Of a stretch of DNA of 64,000 nt, positions 26,273-35,017 are shown piece by piece. The stretch covers positions 1 to 64,000 of the forward strand of contig JBMOMX010000031.1 in NCBI GenBank assembly GCA_049323435.1, in the 5' to 3' direction. The stretch's first letter is position 1, and every line of letters starts with the position of its first letter. The notes below the pieces were generated by a model. It was not told the DNA's origin and made no database searches. It saw only the letters and a list, made by a program, of their open reading frames with translations. Source of the DNA: UBA11222 sp049323435 (GTDB taxonomy: Bacteria > Pseudomonadota > Alphaproteobacteria > UBA11222). The translations under genes and the position numbers were made by a program.

Positions 26273-28243
26273 TTAAATATCCAACCCGGTGGCGAAGGCG
26301 GCGCGTTCCTGAATGAAGGCGAAGCGGGATTCCGCCTTGCGCCCCATCAATTGTTCGACAAGCGTGGCGGTTTCGGCTTCGCCCGCCTGGCTTAAAACGA
26401 CACGCAACAGGTTGCGCTTTTTTGGGTCCATGGTGGTTTCGCGCAACTGCGCAGGCATCATTTCGCCCAAGCCCTTGAAGCGGCCAATATCCACTTTGCC
26501 GCGTCCGTTAAACAGCGTGGCCAGTAATTCATCCTTATGCGCATCATCGCGCGCATAAGCGTTTTTGGCGCCCTGTGTCAGGCGGTACAATGGCGGCATG
26601 GCCAGATATAACCGCCCGCTGCGGATCAGTTCCGGCATCTGCCGGTAGAAGAATGTGATCAGCAGTGATGCAATATGCGCGCCGTCCACATCGGCGTCGG
26701 TCATGATAATGACTTTGCCATAGCGCAATTCACTGTCGCGATATTTATCCTTACTGCCGCAACCCAGCGCCAGGCAGATATCCGCAATTTCCTGATTGCC
26801 GGAAAGCTTGTCGAGCGAGGCGCTGGCGACGTTCAGAATTTTTCCGCGCAGCGGCAGGATCGCCTGGGTACGGCGGTCGCGCGCCTGTTTGGCCGATCCG
26901 CCGGCGCTATCGCCTTCGACCAGAAAAATTTCGGTTTCCTCGATACGGTCGCTGGAGCAGTCGGATAATTTTCCGGGCAGGCGCAGTTTGCGGGTGGCGG
27001 TTTTGCGGCCGGTCTCGCGTTCCTGGCGGCGGCGCAGCCGTTCCTCGGCGCGCTCAATGCACCAGTCCAGAAGTTTGCTGGCGTTACTGGGGGCGCCGGA
27101 AAGCCAGTGGTCAAAATGATCGCGCACCGCATTTTCAACCAGCCGGGCGGCATCCGCCGTAGACAGTTTTTCCTTGGTCTGGCCCTGAAATTCCGGTTCG
27201 CGGATAAACAAAGAAAGCACGATGCCCGCAGTTCCAGTTACATCTTCGGCGGTCAGCAGCGCGGCTTTTTTGTTTCCGGTCAGTTCGCCATATCCGCGCA
27301 GTGCCCGGTACAAAGCGGTTTTCAGCCCGGCTTCATGGGTGCCGCCCTGCGGTGTCGGGATGGTATTGCAATAGGATTCCAGAAACGCATCGCCATCGCC
27401 ATACCAGGCAATGGCCCATTCCACTTTGCCGCGGTCTTTCGGAAGTTTTTCGCTGCCTGTAAAACTGTTTGGCGTTACAAGCGTATAGCCATTGATTGAC
27501 GCGGCGAGATAATCGCCCAGTCCGCCGGAAAAATGCAGCACCTCGCTTTCAGGCGTGCCGTCTGCGCCCTTCAGCAGTTCCGGCGCGCATTTCCAGCGGA
27601 TTTCAACGCCCGCATACAGATAGGCTTTGGCGCGCGACATTTTGTAGAGAAGTGCCGGTTTGAAATGCGCCTGCGGGCCGAAAATCTGACTGTCCGGGAA
27701 AAAACGGATGGTGGTGCCGCGCCGGTTATTTGCCGGACCGGTATTGCGCAGCTTTCCGGTGGGCGCACCCCGGGCATATTCCTGAACATAATGCTGCTTG
27801 TCGCGGGCTACCTCAACCGTAAGGCGCTCGGAAAGGGCATTGACGACAGACAGGCCCACCCCATGCAGGCCGCCGGAGGTCGCATAGGCCTTGCCGCCAA
27901 ACTTGCCGCCGGAATGCAGGGTGGTGAGAATAACTTCCAGCGCCGATTTGGATTTGAATTTCGGGTGCGGATCAACCGGAATGCCGCGCCCATTATCATG
28001 TACGCTCAGGCTGCCATCGGCCTCCAGCGTTATTTCAATGCGCGATGCATGCCCGGCGACGGCTTCATCCATGGCATTATCAAGAATTTCCGCCGCCAGA
28101 TGATGCAGCGCGCGCTCGTCCGTGCCGCCAATATACATGCCAGGGCGGCGGCGCACCGGCTCCAGCCCTTCAAGAACCTCAATATCCTGTGCGGTATAGC
28201 TTTGATCGGAAAGCGGTGATGATTTTTTGAACAGGTCGGCCAT
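26273..28243 (-). CDS. parE: DNA topoisomerase IV subunit B
   Basis: ATPase subunit of the decatenating type II topoisomerase. 656 residues: GHKL ATPase domain with EILDNAMDEAVAGHA and DNGRGIPVDPHP, transducer domain, then TOPRIM with LVEGDSAGGSAKQARDR and the metal site in IMTDADVDGAHI. The C-terminal FKGLGEMMPAQLRETTMDP block is typical. Length and the QTKEKLS segment fit ParE rather than GyrB (about 800 residues). It appears transcribed on its own or with the two small genes downstream. Confidence 0.96.
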   Translation of the reverse strand: MADLFKKSSPLSDQSYTAQDIEVLEGLEPVRRRPGMYIGGTDERALHHLAAEILDNAMDEAVAGHASRIEITLEADGSLSVHDNGRGIPVDPHPKFKSKSALEVILTTLHSGGKFGGKAYATSGGLHGVGLSVVNALSERLTVEVARDKQHYVQEYARGAPTGKLRNTGPANNRRGTTIRFFPDSQIFGPQAHFKPALLYKMSRAKAYLYAGVEIRWKCAPELLKGADGTPESEVLHFSGGLGDYLAASINGYTLVTPNSFTGSEKLPKDRGKVEWAIAWYGDGDAFLESYCNTIPTPQGGTHEAGLKTALYRALRGYGELTGNKKAALLTAEDVTGTAGIVLSLFIREPEFQGQTKEKLSTADAARLVENAVRDHFDHWLSGAPSNASKLLDWCIERAEERLRRRQERETGRKTATRKLRLPGKLSDCSSDRIEETEIFLVEGDSAGGSAKQARDRRTQAILPLRGKILNVASASLDKLSGNQEIADICLALGCGSKDKYRDSELRYGKVIIMTDADVDGAHIASLLITFFYRQMPELIRSGRLYLAMPPLYRLTQGAKNAYARDDAHKDELLATLFNGRGKVDIGRFKGLGEMMPAQLRETTMDPKKRNLLRVVLSQAGEAETATLVEQLMGRKAESRFAFIQERAAFATGLDI

Positions 28244-28438
28244 GAATTTCCATGGAGAGGGGGGTAAAGATTACAGCGCCGAATCGCGCGATGTCCTTTT
28301 TATCAGCTATCGGTGCAAATGCCGTCAAGTTTGACGCAACCGGGGGCAGGGAGTGGAGATGCGCAATTTATGACGGTGGTGCAGAGAGGCGTCGCTGTGG
28401 GAATGTTCAAAGCCAAGGCTGCCTGGCAAATGCCTGTT

Positions 28439-29659
28439 TTATGCTTTGAGTGGCAAAAACTGTTTGGCTAATTTCAGGCCCTGACCTTGATAATTTGATT
28501 TTGTGCCCTCTCCATAAAGCATAACCGGCGGTTCAGCCATTCTTTCATACCGCAACCATCCCACCGTTTGGCCATGTTCTAAAAGAAATGGGACTTCATG
28601 CGAGCGGACTTCTAAAACCCCTCTGCTGCTGCCTGCTTTATTAGTTTCCGCATTCCAGCCAAAGCCTGGATCAAAAAATCCCGCATAATGGACGCGAAAC
28701 TCACCAGCGCGCGTATCATAAGGAAGCATTTCAGCTGCATATTCAGGGGGAACAGCAATAGCCTCTCTTGTCATCAGTATATAGAACACGTCTGGCTCTA
28801 ATATAAGAGAGGATGTTTTCTGATATCGAATTGGCTCCCAGAAATCCAGAGGATCGTAATCACGTCTATCCAAATCAATGCGATTGGCATATTTTTTTGC
28901 TTTATAGCCAATGATTTCCCGTTCATTTTTGCTGCCTTGCAAGTCGATTGTAAAAGGCAGCATGCCTCTTCTGCTGGTATCACCATGATGGATATCAACA
29001 ATTTGACCTTCTTCAAGCAACTTGTTCCAATCATCGCTTGATATGGGCTTGGCGTCTTCGCCACGGCTGCGGCGGAACCGTAATTGGTTCAGGCGTGTTC
29101 CCATTTTTACGACAACACTAAAACTTCGAGGGGCCACCTCGATATAAAGGTCGCCTTCATAACCGCTTTCCACCTGGTCAAAGAGGGTGGCTTTGTCTGC
29201 AATTAAACGGGTCAGAATGTCCAATCGCCCGGTAGAACTTTTCGGATTGGCAAAGGCCGCAACTTCGCTTTTGAGTTTTATGCTTTCCAGTAATGGAATT
29301 ACATAAACGCGGCCTGCTTCCAGAACAGCGCCTTTGCGAAGGTCAATTTTATAATTCTCAAAATGCTCGTCTAATTGACGCATTTTTTCAATGACGGTGG
29401 TGTTGGCGCCCGGCAGAAAGCTGCTGCGGACAGGATATGCGTACTCGCCAAGTCTTAAATCTAAGCTTGCGGGCTGGATTTGATCAGGTTCAATTTCGGG
29501 TACTAATATTCCTTGAACCCAAATCTCCTTGTTTTTCAACATTTCTTCAATTTTCTGACAAGGGAAAATGCCTGTATAAGGCGGCGTTCTAACAACCGTT
29601 TCTTCAGTTGCAGTGGAAATTTGATCCTCCGCTATATTATGTGGCCTCTGAAATGACAT
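28439..29659 (-). CDS. dcd: 2'-deoxycytidine 5'-triphosphate deaminase (double-length form)
   Basis: Deaminates dCTP toward dUTP for thymidylate supply. At 406 residues it is about twice the classical 190-residue Dcd and corresponds to the long form found in alphaproteobacteria. The N-terminal half has IQPASLDLRLGEYAYPV and the trimer/active-site block FANPKSSTGRLDILTRL; the C-terminal half repeats the fold with EYAAEMLPYDTRAGEFRVHY and GFFDPGFGW. It is isolated, with 195 bp to parE and a repeat element upstream. Confidence 0.92.
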   Translation of the reverse strand: MSFQRPHNIAEDQISTATEETVVRTPPYTGIFPCQKIEEMLKNKEIWVQGILVPEIEPDQIQPASLDLRLGEYAYPVRSSFLPGANTTVIEKMRQLDEHFENYKIDLRKGAVLEAGRVYVIPLLESIKLKSEVAAFANPKSSTGRLDILTRLIADKATLFDQVESGYEGDLYIEVAPRSFSVVVKMGTRLNQLRFRRSRGEDAKPISSDDWNKLLEEGQIVDIHHGDTSRRGMLPFTIDLQGSKNEREIIGYKAKKYANRIDLDRRDYDPLDFWEPIRYQKTSSLILEPDVFYILMTREAIAVPPEYAAEMLPYDTRAGEFRVHYAGFFDPGFGWNAETNKAGSSRGVLEVRSHEVPFLLEHGQTVGWLRYERMAEPPVMLYGEGTKSNYQGQGLKLAKQFLPLKA

Positions 29660-29756
29660 TTATTCCTTTTCCTTTAAGCGCGCTTTGTGCCGTTTATTCC
29701 AAGGCCGCCTCATGCCATTTTGCATAACAGTCTAAAGAACAGAATGTTGCTGCATC

Positions 29757-29929
29757 TAGACCGGTATGATTTTAGATTGAATCAGACCATCCACAGTGTC
29801 ACCCCGCACTTGTTGCGGGGTCCAGGATACCAAACTCAGGCCTTTCTCTGTGGCCCTGGACTCCGGAATAAATCCGGGGTGACAGGTTAGAGTGTGTTGC
29901 ATGGTCAAACTTAAAATCATCCCGCTCTA
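29757..29929 (+). repeat. TA-flanked inverted-repeat element, 173 bp, CCCCGG-type core
   Basis: The left end TAGACCGGTATGATTTTAGA and the right end (reverse reading TAGAGCGGGATGATTTTAAG) form the terminal inverted repeats. The core has CCCCGCACTTGTTGCGGGG and CCGGAATAAATCCGG hairpins nested in TGTCACCCC...GGGGTGACA. It is exactly as long as the 25136 copy, with most differences in the centre between the two hairpins. Unlike the others, neither end touches a coding sequence. Confidence 0.88.
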
Positions 29930-29935
29930 ATTTGC

Positions 29936-29965
29936 CACTTCCTAACTTATTAGGAAGTGTTTTTT
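29936..29965 (+). terminator. Terminator-like hairpin with T tract
   Basis: A perfect 10-bp stem CACTTCCTAA / TTAGGAAGTG with a 4-base loop (CTTA), followed directly by six T on the plus strand. This is an intrinsic-terminator shape, but no plus-strand gene lies upstream; its position right after the repeat and before the minus-strand tRNA-Pro suggests it blocks plus-strand transcription into the tRNA region. Confidence 0.65.
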
Positions 29966-30062
29966 GACATGTGGGAGAAATATTCTTCTTGGGCTTCGTA
30001 GCGCATCCTTCGGCCTGACGGTTCCGGATGGCTTTGCCATCCGAAGCCCGTAAGGCGAAGGA

Positions 30063-30139
<77 letters not shown>

Positions 30140-30204
30140 AAGTGAAGGCGGATAGATATCCCAAGTCAGAGCCAGGTGCACCCATATTTCTGCAGAATAG
30201 CGGT

Positions 30205-31824
30205 TTAAACTGAAATATCGGTGTCTTTTGTCTCATGAAGAAACAAAAAGCCAATGACGAAGGTCATTGTGGCGATCAGTACAGGATACCATAGCCCATT
30301 ATATATATTCCCGGTGCTTGCCACAATTGCCGTGGCCAGCAATGGCAGCATGCCCCCAAACCAGCCATTGCCAATATGGTAGGGCAGGGACATGGAGGTG
30401 TAACGGATATTTGCAGGGAAAAGCTCAACCAGATAGGCGGCAATCGGCCCATACACCATGGTCACATAGACCATCATGATTAACAGAATCAGTACGGCTT
30501 TCGGCCAATTCACTTTGTCCGGGTCGGCCTGGGCAGGCAGTCCGGCGGCCGTAAACGCCGCCTGCCAGCGGGCAGCGTCCCAGCCTTCGAGCCCGATTTC
30601 ACCAATGCCGATGCTGATATTCTGACCCGGCGCATCGCGCCTTTCAAAAGAAACCCCAAGCTTGGTGACGAAATCCTGGGCGCGGTCACAATCGGAAAAA
30701 CGTGACCACGGCCCTACGAAAATATGCATATTACATTGTGAGGCGTCGGCGCTCAGCACCACGGCGTTATTTTTCTGGAACGCGGCCAGATCCGGATTGA
30801 CCGCTTCGCTCAGCGCACTGAACAGGGGAAAATAGGTCAATGCCGCCAGCGCGCAGCCTGCCAGAATAATTTTCAGGCGGCCGATCCGGTCCGAAAGCCA
30901 GCCAAAAAAAATAAATAATGGCGTGGCGATCACCAGGCACCCGGCGATCAGGCCATAGGCCAATAAAAAATCCAGCTTTAGCGTAATCTGGAGGAAGAAC
31001 AGGGCATAAAACTGCCCGGTATACCATACGACCCCCTGGCCGGCGGTCGCGCCGAACAGGGCCAGCGCCGCGAACTTGTTGTTGGGATAGCGCAAAAAAC
31101 TGTCCGTAAGGGGCTGTGCCGATGCGCGGCCTTCCGCAAGCATTTTCTGGAACACCGGCGATTCATTCAGACGCAGCCTGATCACGATGGAAAAAATCAG
31201 CAGCACAAGCGAAACAAGGAATGGCAGACGCCAGCCCCATAGTGAGAATGTTTCCGCATCAAGTAAAATCCGGCAAAGTGCGATCACCAGCAGAGCCAGA
31301 AAAAACCCGATGGTCGCGGTCGCCTGAATGAAACTGGTGGTGAAACCCCGTTTGCCCGGGCTGGAATGTTCCGCCACATAGGTTGCGGCGCCGCCATATT
31401 CGCCCCCCAGCGCAAGGCCCTGCAACAGCCGAAGGGTCACAAGCAGTATCGGCGCCAGCCAGCCGATGGACGCATAAGTTGGTAATAATCCAACAGCGAA
31501 AGTGGCGGCCCCCATCACAATGATGGTGATCAAAAACGCGTATTTACGTCCGGCCATATCGCCGATACGGCCAAAGACCAGCGCCCCGAAGGGCCGCACC
31601 AGAAAGCCTGCCGCATAGGTGGCGAAGGCCGACATCAGTGCCGCCATCTCATTGCCTGGAGGAAAGAACAAAGTGGCGAAAAATGGCGCCAGGGTGGCGT
31701 ACAGAAAAAAATCATACCACTCAAAGACCGTGCCGAGTGACGAGGAAAAGATCACGAATCTTTCCTCTTTGCCGATCCCCTGCGGGGTATTGCCGGCAGA
31801 TGGCGCCTCGGGTGAAGTCTTCAT
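30205..31824 (-). CDS. MFS transporter, metabolite:H+ symporter-like
   Basis: 539 residues with about 12 membrane segments and the MHS-family features: SLGTVFEWYDFFLYATLAP at the start, GRIGDMAGRKYAFL between helices 2 and 3, and LQGLALGGEYGGAATYVAEH. A long soluble insert (about residues 355-430, with two cysteines) sits between helices 8 and 9, larger than in ProP/ShiA but seen in one subgroup of this family. The substrate is probably a small organic acid or osmolyte, not predictable further. It starts 3 bp after the multiheme cytochrome gene, so the two are probably co-transcribed. Confidence 0.88.
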   Translation of the reverse strand: MKTSPEAPSAGNTPQGIGKEERFVIFSSSLGTVFEWYDFFLYATLAPFFATLFFPPGNEMAALMSAFATYAAGFLVRPFGALVFGRIGDMAGRKYAFLITIIVMGAATFAVGLLPTYASIGWLAPILLVTLRLLQGLALGGEYGGAATYVAEHSSPGKRGFTTSFIQATATIGFFLALLVIALCRILLDAETFSLWGWRLPFLVSLVLLIFSIVIRLRLNESPVFQKMLAEGRASAQPLTDSFLRYPNNKFAALALFGATAGQGVVWYTGQFYALFFLQITLKLDFLLAYGLIAGCLVIATPLFIFFGWLSDRIGRLKIILAGCALAALTYFPLFSALSEAVNPDLAAFQKNNAVVLSADASQCNMHIFVGPWSRFSDCDRAQDFVTKLGVSFERRDAPGQNISIGIGEIGLEGWDAARWQAAFTAAGLPAQADPDKVNWPKAVLILLIMMVYVTMVYGPIAAYLVELFPANIRYTSMSLPYHIGNGWFGGMLPLLATAIVASTGNIYNGLWYPVLIATMTFVIGFLFLHETKDTDISV

Positions 31825-31827
31825 GGG

Positions 31828-33159
31828 CTAGCTTCCCAACGCCGCGCGCACCCCGGAAAGGGCGGCGTTAAACCGGCCGGCCTGATAGGCTTCGTCTTTT
31901 GCAGTCGCGGCAAAAACAGCGTCCAGCGCCGCAGCAAGTTTTTGCAACTGGCTGTCAGATAGCGTCTTTTCAGCCCGCATAGCGGCAATCAGGGTGTCAA
32001 TGGCCATCGCCGCCTGTTCGGCGTCGGCATAATCGCTATAATCGCCATCAATACCGGCCTGGATCAGGCTTTTAAGCATCGCCTTGAGCAGCGTGCTGTC
32101 AAAGTTACTGGCGGCGAATTTCGTAACCATCTGGCCGGTCAGCCCATGCAGATCCTTTGCCGCTGCTGAAAGCTGCGCCATACCGCTGGATCCGGACTGA
32201 TGCAGCGTGCGCGTCTTGGCCGCAACGGCCTGCGCCAGCGCGGGGTCAATGACCCTGGTCATGACCTGAAGCATCACCAGGCTGGAATCATTAACATGCG
32301 GCATGCCAGGGGTGCGCACGCCGTTACTGCGCGGCTGCCAGTTCTGATTACTCATGGGGGTGTGGCAGGAATGGCAATCGAACAGAACGAATTCAGGAAA
32401 CAGCCCATCACGGTTGCGGTTGCTGTCGGACAGTGCCGCCATATGTTCGCGCGCCATCATGGCCTGGCCTACCGCCCATAATTTAATTCCGGAAATGGCG
32501 CCTTTGCGTTTGCGGTAATCTTCGTCCACAACAAAATGGGCAGGTTGCAATTGTGTAAAAGTATCCAGTTCAAACGTCATGCGCGGATGGCCGGCCCCCA
32601 TCATGCGATGGGTGACGAATTTTTCCTGATTGCCAAAATGACAGGACAGGCAAAGGCCGGCGCGCACCACAGGATCTTCGGTGGCGGTCATGCCCCTGGC
32701 GATGTTTTCACTTCTTGCGGGATTGGCGGTGTGGCTGCTCAGCCAGTTTTGCGCCCCCCCGTGACATCCTTCACAGCCGACGCCTTCGCTGATCTGAAAG
32801 CTGGGGCTGCGCAGGTTCGCGGGCGGATTATCCGCATGACAGTCCAGGCACACTTTTGCGGTATGGGCATCACCGATGCCAAGATTTCTGGCGATGCGTT
32901 TTGATTGCGTGCTTAACAGCACCTCATAAGCCTTGGCGTGCTTGTCACGCCGGACCCAGGTGACATATTCATTCAGTTGCACATTCGTGTCTGCTGTCGG
33001 GCTTGTGGCGCCGTGGCAGGTGCTGCCGGCGCAGGAGGCCACACCCAGATGCTGCCCCTGGTTTTCGGCCGCCTGTGCAGGCGCGTTCAGCGCGAATAAG
33101 ACCAGCAGCGGGCCAAGCAGGGAGATCAGGCTGTTACACGCCAGATTCCAGTATTTCAT
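31828..33159 (-). CDS. Periplasmic multiheme c-type cytochrome
   Basis: About 443 residues with a Sec signal peptide (cleavage after about residue 30, near APAQA). Five heme-attachment motifs are visible: one CX4CH (CAGSTCH) near the N-terminus, then CLDCH, CEGCH, CLSCH and CHSCH. All lie in the first ~260 residues; the last ~170 residues are helical and heme-free. The arrangement resembles cytochrome c554-like families. I used the ATG at 33159, preceded by GAGGGGG with 6-base spacing; an in-frame TTG 15 bp upstream is less likely. Electron donor and acceptor are unknown. Confidence 0.87.
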   Translation of the reverse strand: MKYWNLACNSLISLLGPLLVLFALNAPAQAAENQGQHLGVASCAGSTCHGATSPTADTNVQLNEYVTWVRRDKHAKAYEVLLSTQSKRIARNLGIGDAHTAKVCLDCHADNPPANLRSPSFQISEGVGCEGCHGGAQNWLSSHTANPARSENIARGMTATEDPVVRAGLCLSCHFGNQEKFVTHRMMGAGHPRMTFELDTFTQLQPAHFVVDEDYRKRKGAISGIKLWAVGQAMMAREHMAALSDSNRNRDGLFPEFVLFDCHSCHTPMSNQNWQPRSNGVRTPGMPHVNDSSLVMLQVMTRVIDPALAQAVAAKTRTLHQSGSSGMAQLSAAAKDLHGLTGQMVTKFAASNFDSTLLKAMLKSLIQAGIDGDYSDYADAEQAAMAIDTLIAAMRAEKTLSDSQLQKLAAALDAVFAATAKDEAYQAGRFNAALSGVRAALGS

Positions 33160-33328
33160 GTGCCGCCCCCTCAAAATGCCAAAAAATCACAATATTCCTT
33201 TATGCCCTAGCATCCCTTTATGCCCTAGCACCCGCAATGACTCTACAGCAATCATGTATTGACGTTAAAATGTGATTCGTATCGTGACTAGGATAAAGTA
33301 GCGCATAAGGTGTGATGCAGGAGCGTGT

Positions 33329-35017
33329 GTGTCAATAAAAAGACAGAAGGCGGATTATCAGCAGATTATCGCCGAAGCCCTGTTGGCGCGGGGGGTGCTG
33401 CGGCCGGAGCAGTTGGCCCGGGCCAATAGCGCGCGTTTGACGATGGGTGGCCGGATTGATCTGGCCCTGGGGGTGCTTGGTCTGGTTTCAGAACGGGACA
33501 TGGCCCTTGTCTATGCACAGATACTGGATATCCCTCTGGCCCAGGCGGAATTTTTTCCTGCGGCGCCAGTCTGGCCGGGAAGGCTTTCGCCGGTTTTTCT
33601 GCGCAAAGCCCGCATCCTGCCTCTGGCCGAGGAAGCAGGACAGCTGGCGGTCGCAATGGCCGATCCGCTGGATATGCCGGCGGCAGAGGCGCTGGTTCTG
33701 GCGGCCGGGCACGAGCCCAGAATATTTGTCGGCATTCCGGCGGAGATAGACGCCGCCCTGCAACGCCTGTATGGCCCTGACGAAATATCGCGGGAAGTTT
33801 CGCCTGCCGCACAGAGTCCCGCTGGGCATCTTTCAGCCGATATGCAGCAGTTGCGCGAGCAGGGCAGTGATGCGGTTGCGGTGCGTGTGGTCAATCAGCT
33901 TATTGCGGGCGCCATCACCGCCCAGGCCTCGGATATTCACATTGAACCCTATGATTCCTGCCTGGCGGTGCGCTACCGGATTGATGGGGTTTTGACGCCG
34001 GTGGCCGCACCGGATTTTATCCACTATCCCGCCATTATCGGGCGCATCAAGGTTCTGGCCGGGCTTGACATGGCGGAACGCCGCAAGCCGCAGGATGGGC
34101 GCTGCCTGATCAGCGCGGAAGGACGCCGGATCGATCTGCGGGTGTCGATTTTGCCAACACTGCATGGCGAGGGGGTGGTGCTGCGTGTACTGGACCAGAC
34201 CAAGGCGCCCCTGGATTTGGGATTGCTTGGCTTTGCGCCGGAACTTCTGACGTATATTGCCACGCTGATCACACAGCCGCATGGAATCATCCTGGTCTGC
34301 GGTCCGACCGGCAGCGGCAAGACAACCACGCTTTACGCCATATTGCGTAAATTGCAGAATGAACAGATCAAGATCGTTTCCGCCGAAGACCCTGTTGAAT
34401 ATCAGATCGAAGGCGTCAACCAGATACAGGTCCGCCCCCAGATCGGCCTGGGCTTTTCCGAAATTCTGCGCGCCGTATTGCGCCATGATCCGGATGTGAT
34501 CATGGTGGGCGAGGCCAGGGATCAGGAAACCGCGCATATTGCGGTTCAGGCGGCGCTGACCGGGCATCTGGTCCTGTGTTCGCTGCATACTAATGACGCG
34601 GCAGGCGCTGTGGCGCGCCTCGCGGATATGGGCATTGAACCCTATCTTCTGGCATCGGCGCTGCGGGGTGTGGTGGCGCAGCGCCTGGTTCGAAAGCTGT
34701 GCGTGCATTGCCGTGTTGAAGACAGGCTTGCGGGCCGCGCAGGACAGGAAACCGGCGCGCTTGCAACGGTGAAAATCTGGCGGCCAGGCGGATGCAAGGC
34801 CTGCCGGCATACCGGATATTCCGGGCGCACGGTGATAGCGGAATTTATTCCGGCGGATGATCTGCTGCGGGGTCTGATCCTGTCGCGCGCCGGCAGTGCG
34901 GAAATCCAGGCCGCCTGTGTTGCGCAGGGAATGCATGTGCTGCGCGCGGACGGGCTGAGCAAAGTGGCCCAGGGCATAACCTCGCTTGAAGAGGTGATGC
35001 GGGTGAGTGCTGAATGA
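33329..35017 (+). CDS. gspE: Type II secretion system ATPase GspE
   Basis: Cytoplasmic hexameric ATPase driving pseudopilus assembly. 562 residues, GTG start. The N-terminal T2SSE_N domain covers about 10-150; the ATPase domain contains Walker A GPTGSGKTT (Lys331), an Asp box around IVSAEDPVEYQI, Walker B DPDVIMVGEARD and the His box LTGHLVLCSLHTNDA. A four-cysteine zinc motif (CVHC ... CKAC, about 473-500) is present, as in GspE/PilB. It heads the operon E-F-G-H-I-J-K with 4-bp overlaps at several joints. Confidence 0.95.
   Translation: MSIKRQKADYQQIIAEALLARGVLRPEQLARANSARLTMGGRIDLALGVLGLVSERDMALVYAQILDIPLAQAEFFPAAPVWPGRLSPVFLRKARILPLAEEAGQLAVAMADPLDMPAAEALVLAAGHEPRIFVGIPAEIDAALQRLYGPDEISREVSPAAQSPAGHLSADMQQLREQGSDAVAVRVVNQLIAGAITAQASDIHIEPYDSCLAVRYRIDGVLTPVAAPDFIHYPAIIGRIKVLAGLDMAERRKPQDGRCLISAEGRRIDLRVSILPTLHGEGVVLRVLDQTKAPLDLGLLGFAPELLTYIATLITQPHGIILVCGPTGSGKTTTLYAILRKLQNEQIKIVSAEDPVEYQIEGVNQIQVRPQIGLGFSEILRAVLRHDPDVIMVGEARDQETAHIAVQAALTGHLVLCSLHTNDAAGAVARLADMGIEPYLLASALRGVVAQRLVRKLCVHCRVEDRLAGRAGQETGALATVKIWRPGGCKACRHTGYSGRTVIAEFIPADDLLRGLILSRAGSAEIQAACVAQGMHVLRADGLSKVAQGITSLEEVMRVSAE

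Larger units (their letters stand above)
29660..30062. other. Gene-free region with repeat and hairpin
   Basis: This 403-bp stretch between dcd and tRNA-Pro contains about 100 bp of dcd leader, the 173-bp inverted-repeat element (29757-29929), a terminator-like hairpin (29936-29965), and then about 97 bp including a short complementary pair GGATGGCTTTGCCATCC at 30027-30043. No gene is supported. Confidence 0.6.

Noticed and set aside
28252..28449. 65-codon plus-strand open frame between parE and dcd
   Set aside because: No ribosome-binding site or family resemblance, and it overlaps the dcd 3' end; treated as non-coding.
25136..29929. CRISPR array
   Set aside because: The repeats are palindromic, about 150-173 bp and widely spaced with genes between them; no short repeat-spacer pattern exists.
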